A DNA stretch of 64,000 bases from Lytechinus pictus (lineage: Eukaryota; Echinodermata; Echinoidea; Temnopleuroida; Toxopneustidae): positions 12,343,501 to 12,407,500 of the forward strand of contig NC_087249.1 in assembly GCF_037042905.1 (NCBI RefSeq). The letters run 5' to 3'. Positions 35,214-45,323 of the stretch are shown one piece after another (position 1 is the stretch's first letter; each line of letters opens with the position of its first letter). The notes below the pieces were generated by a model. It had not been told where the DNA came from. It worked only from the letters and a program-made list of their open reading frames with translations, and made no database searches. Position numbers and translations under genes: made by a program.

Positions 35214-35662
35214 ATGACAATTGCTCCGCCGATATTTGCTCCGCCGACAATTGCTACGCAAAATACGACAACTGCTCCGCCGACAATTGCTCCGGACAGT
35301 TGCTCCGCCGACAGTTGCTCCGTCGACACTTGCTCCGCCGATATGTGCTCCGTCGACACTTGCTCCGCCGATATTTGCTCCGCCGATATTTGCTCCGCCG
35401 ACATCTGCTCCGCCGACATCTGCTCCGTCGACACTTGCTCCGCCGACAATTGCTCCGCCGATAATTGCTCCGCCGACATCTGCTCCGATTATACGACAAT
35501 TGCTCCGCCGATATTTGCTCCGCCGAAAATTGCTCCGATTATACGACAATTGCTCCGCGACAATTGCTCCGCCGACATCTGCTCCGATTATACGACAATT
35601 GCTCCGCCGATAATTGCTCCGCCGACATCTGCTCCGCCGTAAATTGCTCCGATAATGCGACA
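35214..35662 (+). repeat. Left arm: tandem array of 15-bp and 20-bp units
   Basis: About 27 units in direct orientation. Most are 15 bp (TTGCTCCGCCGACAA and variants GATATT, GACATC, GTCGACACT, GATAATT). Some are 20-bp units, TGCTCCGATTATACGACAAT. Because 15 is a multiple of 3 and the unit lacks stops, long Cys/Ala/Pro or Arg frames run through on both strands; they are not genes. Confidence 0.93.
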
Positions 35663-35808
35663 ATTATTTATTTATTTTTTCATTCGTACTTTCATACGCA
35701 TAACAATTTTAGCACAGGCTGAAGGCGTCAATTTACCATGGAGCATAGCTCCATGAATTTACAAAGTAAACTTAAACTATGCTTGCATGATATATTAAAT
35801 GTCATACA

Positions 35809-35958
35809 CAGGGGCCGCGGAACGGTTTTCAAAGTGAGGGCTGAGTCAAAAGTGGGGGCTGTCCATGCTAAAAATCACAATCATATGGTCATTCTTACGT
35901 TTTTTGTACACGGCTTTGGAAAATTGGGGAATAAAGCCCCCCGGCTCCGCGGCCCCTG
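35809..35958. mobile_element. Small nested MITE with CAGGGGCCGCGGA ends
   Basis: 150 bp inside the loop of the foldback element. The ends are perfect 13-bp inverted repeats, CAGGGGCCGCGGA and TCCGCGGCCCCTG, flanked by ATACA on both sides (35804-35808, 35959-35963). Superfamily not assigned. Confidence 0.78.
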
Positions 35959-36689
35959 ATACATGCATATAGAAAGAAATAGAAAAAAGGGGTAAGCACA
36001 AAGGAGGGATAGATATTCTTAATGCTTATTCATGGTGGGGGGGGGGGAGCATTTGTGTAAGTTTTATTACGTGCCTGGCGATTAAAATGAAAAAAAAAAC
36101 GCGTTTTCATGTAATTATTATAACCATATAGCTCCATGTTATAACAGTAGAAACAAATTAGACATACCCCATTCTTAGCGTCAAAATCGCTCAGACTGGC
36201 GAAATATGCTCCGAAGTGGAGACATTTGCTCCAGGTGAAATTCAACGGTATACCCCACCTTATTTTGTCGAAAACCTGTACTGTAGTCACGCAAAATGTT
36301 TACTGTCGGCAAATTTTGTGCCATACAAACATGACCAAGACATTCAGTAAGTAAAAATTAATATTCAAGAAAATACCAACTTGTGAAAGGCTACATGTCG
36401 TGTCACCTTCTCGGCACACCCCTCCACTCTGGTTTCCATATCCTCTCGTACACACAGTGCTCTCAGTCTGGTCTCCACTTCCACATCATGTCATACACAC
36501 CGTAGGTTTTTAGATTATGATAATACTGTATATAATAGTGAGTTGCTTTTTTTGTTTTATGTTGATCATGATTGTTTTCTTCACTGATAGAAAAAGGATA
36601 ATTAATTTTTTTTTAATAATCCAAAAATAAAATCCATATGTTCTGTTTTATATAGTTATTAGACAAGGTTACTTTAGTTCGCATTAGTT

Positions 36690-36829
36690 CTCATTGTTTA
36701 TACGTTCTAATTCTTATGCATTATACCGATTGATATTGTACTTTAAATTTGACTATGTATTGTTACTTTGATTTTGTTGTGCTTTGTGAACGGAAAATGA
36801 ATAAATCTTAATCTAAATCTAAATATGGT
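36690..36829 (+). mobile_element. LINE 3' end, truncated, inside the foldback loop
   Basis: 'tgctttgtgaacggaaaatgaataaatc' followed by an (AATCTA)-type short repeat at 36809-36829 resembles a non-LTR retrotransposon 3' end. A related tail lies near 41590-41630. No coding remnant. Confidence 0.45.
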
Positions 36830-37029
36830 CCGCCAATAGTCGAATTATATTCATTATGATGTTATAATGTAAGTAACAATTTGTTGTTGATGGGGGATAT
36901 AATTTTACACGTAGTTTCAAAAAAAAAAAAAAAAAATCAAACACGATTTTCTTCTATAAATGATATACCTTCATGTGTATATGGCCGCCTATTTATTTTC
37001 CAAGAATGAACTATATGAGAAGAGTCATG

Positions 37030-37118
37030 TACTTATTATCATTATCATTGTACCACCATTATCTTCATCAGCATCATTATCAGCATCTTCATCATCACCA
37101 TCATTATCATTGTCGTCG
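37030..37118. repeat. ATC/CAT trinucleotide microsatellite
   Basis: Interrupted ATTATC, CATCATT, GTCGTCG runs within the foldback loop. Confidence 0.75.
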
Positions 37119-37565
37119 TCGTTTTGCTTATGCGGAAATCAAACAAAGATGATTGTGAAAAGGGTTATGGAGGGAAAGAGAGAGAGAAAGAGAGAAAGAG
37201 GGGGAGTGAGTGAGAGCTTGAGGAAAAAAGGAGGTGTATGACTTATTATTTCTGACTATCGCGATTTCTGTTTAATCATGGGATTGAAATAGAAGGATAA
37301 ACTTAACAAGTTCTTGTCATTATATTTTTTTATTTGATTTACTGATCAGAACATGAGATAAATGAAATCATGAAGACTGTACGTTCTCGACAGTTTTATT
37401 AACGTTTTCCAACCAATATATTATTGTCTTTTAAAAATAACATTATTTGTTTAGACGTAATGAGAGAGATACATACATATATTCATTTATTATAATATAT
37501 TTATATTGTCGCTTTGCACAGAATAGAACAAAAATACAACCGAAGTCTAGTTTTATAGTAACTCA

Positions 37566-37717
37566 CCAGTAGCGTAATGAGCCAACAACAACAAATGGAG
37601 GGGGCGAGACAAGGATGACATTTATTTTCCTTTCCTTTATTTTTTTTTTTTCATTGGCAGGGAGAATGGGGGGATCCGTGACCCCTAGCACGCCCCTCCC
37701 CCATCTGTACGCCAGTG
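37566..37717. mobile_element. Possible small hAT-like element
   Basis: Left CCAGTAGCGTAATG and right (reverse complement) CACTGGCGTACAGATG are imperfect inverted ends bounding about 150 bp that include T and G runs. CACTGGCGTA-type ends occur on hAT MITEs. No clear target duplication seen. Confidence 0.4.
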
Positions 37718-38271
37718 ATGATCATACTTTCGTTTGAAACAAATTGAAGGAAAAAAAGTGCAAGGGTAGATAAGGCCGAAGACGTAAATACAAATTATTG
37801 ATACAAATATTAATAATTATAATACTGATAAATATACAATAAATCAAGCGGTCACCAATAAAAATAAACAACGTGAAAGAACAAAACGAGAAAGAGAGAG
37901 AGAGAGAGAGCCCGCGCGAATGTATGGCGTATAAGTTGCTGGAAAGCAGAAGAGATATTGTGTCCAGCACCCCCCCCCCCCAAATTCTCTCCCCGCTCAA
38001 GACCGGAGTGAAACCAATGATAATAATATATGAACAAAAATCCAGATTCACAATTTCAATGGGGAGTGTGTCATTCCCCTTCTCTGTTACAATTTGTCAA
38101 GTGGCAGCGGCAGGGAGAACAATTTGTTTTGTTTTTTTAAGCAGAAAGCTGTGATGATAGGGGGAGAATAAAATAAATAAAACATTAACGAATAACAAGA
38201 ACAAAACAATTTGTATCAGGATGAATTTCTTATCATTTAACATAGACCAACTTGGAGAAATAAGATGTTCA

Positions 38272-38731
38272 TGCAATTGTCGTATAATCGGAGCAGATGT
38301 CGGCGGAGCAAATATCGGCGGAGCAATTGTCGAGGAGCAATTGTCGTATAATCGGAGCAATTTTCGGCGGAGCAAATATCGGCGGAGCAATTGTCGCGGA
38401 GCAATAGTCGTATAATCGGAGCAATTTTCGGCGGAGCAATTGTCGTATAATCGGAGCAGATGTCGGCGGAGCAATTATCGGCGGAGCAATTGTCGGCGGA
38501 GCAATTTTCGGCGGAGCAGATGTCGGCGGAGCACATGTCGGCGGAGCAAATATCGGCGGAGCAAATATCGGCGGAGCAAGTGTCGACGGAGCACATATCG
38601 GCGGAGCAAGTGTCGACGGAGCAACTGTCGGCGGAGCAATTGTCCGGAGCAATTTTTGGCGGAGCAACTGTCTTATTTTGCGTAGCAATTGTCGGCGGAG
38701 CAGATGTCGGCGGAGCAATTGTCGGGTCACC
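38272..38731 (-). repeat. Right arm: inverted copy of the 15-bp array
   Basis: In reverse complement it reproduces the left arm's series of variants: the degenerate ACGCAAAATA unit near 38681-38688, the CCGGACA unit near 38642, two GTCGACACT units flanking a GATATGT unit, then 20-bp GATTATACG units near the inner end. Unit number differs slightly from the left arm. Confidence 0.93.
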
Positions 38732-38739
38732 ACAATTTA
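38732..38739. repeat. Right 8-bp target-site duplication of the foldback element
   Basis: ACAATTTA, identical to 35200-35207. Confidence 0.85.
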
Positions 38740-40395
38740 AGGACCCACGCACTACCCTTTGGAATACAGAAAACAAACTTGAAATTTGATTTCTGGTGGA
38801 ATTTGTTGAACTTAAATGTATATATTCTTATTTAGTAATCCTATATCATATTATTATCAACTCATTTTCATTCCTGCTGACAAAATAGTTTATCAACCAA
38901 AGCGCCATCCATCCCAATACTAGCATTCCGTTTGATATGAACTGGACTTACAAAGAGTCACACCAACGCTAGTTACTATCCACAAGTCTGAGTCTCTTAA
39001 AGTAGGGGGTTGTGGGCATGATGTATGATTGTGGGGCCCATATCAAACGTATCCAACTAAACACGAACAAAAATTACGCCTCAGAAAATGGAAATTGATA
39101 AGGATTGATTTCCGAAACATTTTCATGCCAGGCAGTGATAAAGTTTGATAGACAGAGGCAGCACAAATTGGCAAGTGAGTGATAATTTTTTGTCATGTAC
39201 TTGTTTTTTCCCCTTTCCTAATTTGGTAGTTCTATCATCCTACATCGACTCGGCCTCTTTAACAATATAATAGTTAGGCTCAGTCCCTGAACTTCCAATA
39301 ACATTCTTGCCGTAAAATCTACTCGTCTTACAGGATTACAGTGTTATTTTTACCAAATTCCCCACTGCTTTTTCAATTATACAAATTTCACATCCACGCA
39401 ACGAACTTGTCTAGAATACATAACACATCTATAAGCTAAGCAACCTCGAAACGAAAAGTCCTGTTTCTTTCTATGTGTATTAATCATGTCAATGGTGTAA
39501 TGAAGACGCTGTTTGCGAAATTCATCATTGTTGGATTAATATTGGGCTTTCTCCTCTGAATACAAAATTCTAATATCTATCTGACCTAGTGACTCAGATA
39601 TGTACTTTGGTTTTAGTATGGGGTTCACTTTATACGATGATGTATATGGCACAAGTTAAATCTGATAACCAAATTATGAAATCATGACGTGCATAACATG
39701 ATATTCTATATATTCTATGTCAATTTCATAGTAATGCGGGGGCAGTAGGATGGTGGACTAGCGGTCTCGAATGTTTGGGGGTAGGGAGAGGGGAAGATAA
39801 TCGGTGCAAAAGGAGAATATTGCTTATCTTATAAATTGTAATAATCAGAAATCCTATCAATGTTATCACAATCCAATTACATGTGATGACATCCCCTTCT
39901 CCAGCCCACCCCCCCCCCCCCTCCCACCCCTTCGAGTCCCTCATACGCCTCCGTTGGTCGTAACCAATCTTGTTATTAGTCCCGTAAAATGGATTATTGT
40001 GGTGTACTATTCTAGATATGGATAGCTACCAAATATGTGATTTGATCCCCATGACATTTTTGGACTGAAAATAAACCCGCTAATTTCATTTATGCTCTTC
40101 CGTTAAAGTTGACATTTAACTTACTAAACAAAATATATATTGGATCGTATCGACCATGGAGCTATAAAAAAAAAAAAGAAAATTGAACTGTTGCTCATAC
40201 CCATGAGGTTATATTATATTGGATGATTATGGCAATAATATTTTCTAAAAGAAGTTTGATAACAATATAAATTTATTGTAAACATTGCGCAACAAAGGAA
40301 ATGCCACTTAATCTCTACTAGCCAAGGGTACGGCATTTTAATCGGCAATGCAGTGAATATAGGGTATTGTATTTATTAAATATTAACTTAATCAT
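38740..40395. other. No gene recognised
   Basis: AT-rich; a C run at 39908-39920. A short GAGTCACACCAACGCTAG at 38956 recalls the palindromic family of 32284. A stretch near 40318-40352 (GCCAAGG..ATTTTAATCGGCAATGC) resembles the body of the minus-strand SINE at 34858. Confidence 0.4.
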
Positions 40396-40399
40396 ACAA

Positions 40400-40615
40400 C
40401 AATGTTCCATTTCATTTATTGATTTATTCAAGTTCATTAAAATTCACTTGGCATATAATAACTATAACAAAACATAAAAAGTAAAGAAAAATAAAAACAA
40501 AGATACATGTTAAGATGCGAGTAAGATACAAAAAAGCTAAGATTGAACAAAGGCTATTTACAGTACATGCATAAAAATGAACTTGAAATGGGAAGCTGCA
40601 AAAGAACAATTATGC
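40400..40615 (-). mobile_element. Possible LINE 3' end, minus strand
   Basis: 'tttattgatttattcaagttcattaaaattcac' followed by an A-rich stretch is like the 3' ends of minus-strand LINE copies at 42842 and 44490. No coding remnant. Confidence 0.35.
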
Positions 40616-40656
40616 AAAGGTTCTGTCGAGATAGTCCCTATGTATGTTATATGTAG

Positions 40657-40870
40657 TTGTCTAGTGGTAATGCCTCTCGTCTTTCAATCTGAGGGACGTG
40701 GGTTCGATTCCCAGCCATGACGTATTTTCTTTCAGCAAGAAATTTACCTTGTGCTACACTCAACCCAGGTGAGGTGAATGGTGCCCGGTAGGAAGAAACT
40801 CCTCGAATGTAAGAACGCCAGTAGGCAGTACGGATAGAGTCAGTGTAATAATGATAAAACAAATAGCATA
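40657..40870 (+). mobile_element. tRNA-derived SINE, copy 3
   Basis: A box TCTAGTGGTAATGCC, B box GGTTCGATTCC at 40701-40711, body TTCAGCAAGAAATTTACC and 'cactcaacccaggtgaggtg', then an ATAATGATAA-type tail. Same family as 31208 and 32861, slightly shortened. Confidence 0.87.
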
Positions 40871-41895
40871 ATTGCAATGCGCAGTTGAGTATTATAACTA
40901 TGGAAATTGTGCAATGTAAATGTACAATTTATCAAATAAATGTAAAATTATAACAGAGACTAACTGCCGAATATCATAAAATTATATCAAACCAATAAAT
41001 ACGGAGTAATCAAACATAAGTGGTTTGTGTTATATGAGAAAATGGTTACAAACCAAGAGACATCGGAATCAAACAGTTAAAAAGAGGCAAATTATTGGAA
41101 GAGATGGGTTAGAAGTTGTGTTCTTCACAACAGAAGAAAGTCCACCGTAAAGCCGGCCTTAAGAAAGTTATCAATATTTATGTTTTTCCTCTTTTTCTCA
41201 TTCCAGAGAAGACAGGATTGAAGCGTGTCATATGTTTTTTTTCAGGGTTGGGGGGATATTCAGTGAAGAGAATTGACTAAGAAGAAACATTTTGCATGTT
41301 GTAATATTGCAATTGTACAATCTTGTGCACATCATGGAGGATTATTACCCTAAATCAAACACCTAATAAAATTTTGCCCAGAAGTTGTCTATCTAAAAAT
41401 ATCTAATTCTATTTTTTGGCTACAGCCTCGTCAAGTTAAAGTATCTTTGAACTTTTGCAGTGACCCGATTCCATTAGATTATTTTTTCTTTGTATGTGAA
41501 ACCAATGCCCTATTCCTGTTTGCATAACTTGTATTGTTTTGAATGTAAATCTTATAAATGTGTAAGTTTGAATCTAAATTTGTATCTTTTTATCGAACGG
41601 AATAAATAAATCTTGAAATCTCGAAACGTGTATATAAGGAATGAAGAAGTAACATGCATGGTTACGTGAAAATAGTTGCTCCATGCCTCAACCTTGAGCA
41701 CGAAAGAATGAAAATACAGGAAGGGTCTATCTTGAAATAATCTTCATAAAAAGTTAAGGACGTTGCCAATTTAGCCCCATGTCCAGAATTGAGTAACATA
41801 AGATAATAAAAATCTTAGAAAGTATCTTCGGCAAGCCCGAGAGGACGTTTTAATCTTCATTGTGTCCGATTCCTACCAGAAAACGAAACATTTCA
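40871..41895. other. No gene recognised; LINE-like 3' end near 41590
   Basis: The stretch 41500-41630 ends in ATCGAACGGAATAAATAAAT, similar to the LINE tail at 36780. The rest is AT-rich without supported features. Confidence 0.4.
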
Positions 41896-41899
41896 TTTC

Positions 41900-42115
41900 C
41901 CCCAAATCTTTCAGGCGTTTACCGGATCACGTGGATCTAAAGGGGATAACCTAGATTAGGCTTATAATGTGGTCTCTCTACTGGGTTTCGGCGGGGGACA
42001 CGGATTAACTCAATCTCAGGATCAGGAAATCATTGAGCTTAGAAAGACAAACAGAGGATTAAGACGGTGACGACAGATGACAGACTGCGGTAACACCGCA
42101 GTAATCGAAACTAAA
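41900..42115. promoter_or_regulatory. Candidate non-coding regulatory block with GGATTA motifs
   Basis: Less AT-rich, unique-looking. It contains three GATTA motifs of the Otx/Gsc homeodomain type (CTAGATTAGG, CACGGATTAAC, GAGGATTAAG), a TCACGTGG E-box-like site and the perfect small palindrome CTGCGGTAACACCGCAG. Function is inferred from motifs only. Confidence 0.22.
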
Positions 42116-42199
42116 ATAAAAATATATTTGTCAGACGCATGCATGCAAAATATATTCAAATTTTATCCAACATTGTGCAATATTCTTTTCTACAGTCTA

Positions 42200-42787
42200 T
42201 TAAAGGAAACCAGAACACAAGAAGAGAAGCAATCTTATTGGAAAGAGTAAAATAAGAGGAACAATTTAAAACAAGTTTCATCAAAATCAGTTGTAAAATA
42301 AGCAAGTTATGGACGTTTAAAAAGTCTTGTTGTACCTTCTATGGGGATCCTCAAATTGGCAAAAATGCTTCAAAATGGCTGATTTTGTGGACAATTCTCC
42401 ATTCGTTTTGTTCACAATTTTTCAGATATTCCATTTTATCTTTAAAATTGTCTAATGCCTCATTCTGAGCATAGCATATGTCATGGGAATATATAATTCA
42501 CACCACAGATGTGAAGGTCAGGAGGAGATAATGTGAAATATGTAAAATAATGGGGAAAATCTAAACAAATTGTGTACAAAACATATGGAGGGTTGTCTAC
42601 AATATCAGCCATTTTGAAGCATGTTTGCCAATTTAAGGATCTCCATAGAAAGTACAACAAGACTTTTTAAACGTCCATAACTTTCTTATTTCATTACCGA
42701 TTTTGATGAAACTTGTTTTAAATTGTTCCTCTTGTTTTACTCCTTTCAATAAAATTGCTTCTCTTCTTGGCTTTTGGTTTCCTTTAA
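42200..42787. mobile_element. TTAA-flanked palindromic MITE, copy 3 (580 bp)
   Basis: TTAA at 42200-42203 and 42784-42787. Ends AGGAAACCAGAACACAAG and AGGAAACCAAAAGCCAAG (right, reverse complement). The arms are complementary for about 190 bp (GAAGAGAAGCAATTTTATTG, 'aacaagtttcatcaaaat', 'ttatggacgtttaaaaagtc'). piggyBac-type target, non-coding. Confidence 0.85.
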
Positions 42788-42841
42788 TTGTATGAAAGCT
42801 GCCTGACATATGTTACATTTTTTTACATATTTTTTTTTTCA

Positions 42842-44150
42842 GTTTGATTTGATTTGAATTGAATTTATTCAGACAAATAAAATAAAATATTTACATGTCT
42901 TGGATTGGCAAACAAGGTTTAGAAAAACCCATACAAGGAGGCATCCCAGCTTATAAAACAAAATACATAATCAATGACATTAGATAGGAATAAAAATAGG
43001 CAACATACCAAGGCATATCATAATAGATTAAATTTCAAACGGAAAACTACAGCAGAAAGACAACAAGTAATTCTTAAAAATACTAAAGTTGCATATGGAT
43101 ATTTCAAGTGTCTAATTTGAGATATTTTAACAAAGCTGATTTAAATGTATGAAGTGATTGATCGCTAACTACTATTTGCGGGAGATGATTCCATTCATTA
43201 ATTGTTGGAGGATAGAAGGACTTCATATAATAATCTGTACTAACAAATGGAACATTCAATTTATAGGTGTGGTCATTTCTTCCTATTCTATTTGCTCATG
43301 TGCACCTATTTACTTCTACATTTATCAAGTTGTGTACAATCTTATGTTGAAAAACAAGCCGATGGTATTTACGTCTTTTTTCTAATAAGTTCATATTAAA
43401 CCGTTTTAATAACACGATATAGTTTGAAGTCCAGTCTTTGGACATCATCCTTACGTCTTTGGACATCATCCTTGCGTAACGTCTTAGGATGCTTCAATCA
43501 TGCCTTTGTTTTTTATTCTGTAGGAATCCCACGCTATACATGAATATTCTAAACGTGAACGAATCAATGTTTCAAAAAGACTTGTTAAATAGATATTGGG
43601 CTATCAACGAGATTCCTCCTTATAAATCCCATTATTTTGTTTCATCTTGTATGTAGATCCATGCATTGGTCGTTCCAGTTGATACCTAAATAATTTTCAG
43701 ATTTAACAGTTATGAGTTCATGTCCATTAATAGAATACATATGTGTTATATCATGATGTTTGCGTGACATTTTCATAATTTTACACTTACATGTAGATTA
43801 AAATCGAGCCTCCATGTTTCAGACCATTTGCTTAAAACTTCTAAATCGTGTTGTAGTATTTTGCAATCATTAACATTGAAAATAGAACGGTATACTATAC
43901 AATTGTCTGCGTATAATAATCGAATAGTGGATGAGATATTATTATGTATATCATTTTTAAAGCTTGAAAATAACACCGTCCCTAAAATTGTCCCTTGGGG
44001 AACACCGGATTTAACCTTACACCATGAGGAACTTTTACTATTAATAACGACTCTTTGGTAACGATTTTGTAAAAACTTCATGATCCACTGTAAATTTTAA
44101 GAAATTTAAAGCATTGTTTGATATTGCTTTAACTTTTAAAATCTAATTTG
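42842..44150 (-). pseudogene. 5'-truncated CR1/L2-like LINE, reverse transcriptase remnant
   Basis: On the minus strand, pieces of one non-LTR retrotransposon polymerase occur in the right order in shifting frames. First (43773-44081) comes N-R-Y-Q-R-V-V, then the signature S-G-V-P-Q-G, an altered catalytic box Y-A-D-N (normally Y/F-A-D-D), then W-S-E-T-W-R-L-D-F-N. Next (about 43535-43610) is L-I-R-S-R-L-E-Y-S-C-I-A-W-D-S. Last (about 43110-43290) is K-L-N-V-P-F, then F-Y-P-P-T-I-N-E-W-N-H-L-P, the usual C-terminus of CR1/L2-type ORF2. The 3' end (42842-42875) is a TTGAATTGAATTTATT-type tail. A 21-bp direct duplication (GTCTTTGGACATCATCCTT) sits at 43436-43478. Dead element: frameshifts, missing endonuclease, changed catalytic Asp. 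Confidence 0.85.
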
Positions 44151-44489
44151 TCTGACTCCTGATTTTTACATTTGTCTGTGATGTGCCGTAAAACAGAAGC
44201 CCTAAAATGAAATTTTGTTCTTCCAAAAGTGAATATGTATGCAGGTGAATATATCTCCGTAGGCTAGAAAAGGATTAGAATTACAAGGAGAAACATAACG
44301 GAGCCCTAACGATTATAATAACTTTCTAGAGGTAAGGTATTAACAAGAGTTATATTCTTGGTCAGAGTAATGAAGTTACATCAACTCGATAAAAGAAGGT
44401 AAAAAGAATACAAACAATCTTAATCTGCTGTAAAAAATTTCATATTCCATCGTTGTCTGGAAAATTAGAAAAATAGTGATGATTATTAG

Positions 44490-44640
44490 AATAAAAATAT
44501 TTATTTATTTATTGGTTTTATTCATACAGGGTGGCAAAGTCAGTTTCAAAACTGCCTTCAACAGCGACCTTCTCATAACATGCAATTGGTTATAATTTAA
44601 TATAATTGAATCAGTAATATTTACATAATCAATAGCACAA
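44490..44640 (-). mobile_element. Possible LINE 3' end, minus strand
   Basis: 'tttatttattggttttattcatacaggg' followed by 'ggcaaagtcagtttcaaaactgcc' has the look of a LINE 3' untranslated end in reverse. No coding remnant. It could be a separate insertion from 42842-44150. Confidence 0.35.
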
Positions 44641-45320
44641 ATTATGTATTCACTTATATACATATCTATTTAAATTTGTAACCCAAAAGCATTGAAAAAA
44701 GACTAACAAACAAAAATAATGTACATCAAAATCTAAACAGTGAATCAATTGATTCGAAAATAAACGAAACCCTAAAAACAAACCCCCAAAACGATTTAAA
44801 AAAAGTAAATAAATCATATGAAATTCGTCCTAATCCAATAATCAAAATAAAACTATCACACATTTTTTTTTTAACCAGGCTTTAGAATTCATATTTACCT
44901 TCATATATTTTGATTGTTTTATACGATATACGGAAAATTATAATTTCCCTCAATTAAGATAAATAAATCCTGATATAAAAACCTTCAAATATTATTCAAG
45001 TATTATTACTATACAACAATACGACTAAGGGTCAAGACCTAATCATTCCCCCTTTTCCTAAGTGAAAAAATAGCAGTTTGAAATGCCTTCGGGACTGCAG
45101 ATTATCAAAATGATATTTTTTATCAATTTAATCAATTCACGATGTCGCAATTATTAGGTTTAGCGCGAATATCAAGCCGAATGGGAAACGTCTGCGGCTT
45201 TGTGCGACTGAGAGAGGAATGAAAGATATCCTTTCGAAGCAGAATTAGTCGCTTTGAGAGATTATCATCAGAAAACGAGAAAGAATTCATTATCTGGCTT
45301 CCTTTGTTTTTACACCCTGC
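44641..45320. other. No gene recognised
   Basis: AT-rich without supported features. Confidence 0.4.
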
Positions 45321-45323
45321 CCT

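Larger units (their letters stand above)
35208..38731. mobile_element. TU-like foldback transposon, 3524 bp, with target duplication
   Basis: Two inverted arms (about 35208-35662 and 38272-38731) enclose a 2.6-kb loop. The element starts GGT and ends ACC, and the 8-bp ACAATTTA is present on both sides. The arms are tandem arrays of a 15-bp unit, consensus TTGCTCCGCCGACAA, in the same order of variants on both arms. Established knowledge: sea urchin TU elements are modular foldback transposons with long inverted repeats whose outer domain is made of short direct repeats, with an 8-bp target duplication as I recall. The loop (35663-38271) carries other repeats and no transposase, so this copy is non-autonomous. 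Merlin-type elements also have GG-starting ends and 8- to 9-bp duplications, so the mobilising family is open. Confidence 0.88.

Noticed and set aside
35214..35662. CRISPR-like regular array
   Set aside because: Units are contiguous 15-20 bp repeats without unique spacers, in an animal genome and inside an inverted repeat.
35162..35722. Several overlapping Cys/Ala/Pro-rich or Arg-rich open frames on both strands in the left foldback arm
   Set aside because: They exist because the 15-bp unit is a multiple of three and lacks stops in all frames; the same happens in the inverted arm at 38097-38789. No start context, no domain.
38097..38789. Repeat-protein-like frames up to 179 codons in the right foldback arm
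   Set aside because: Mirror image of the left arm; a transposon end, not a gene.
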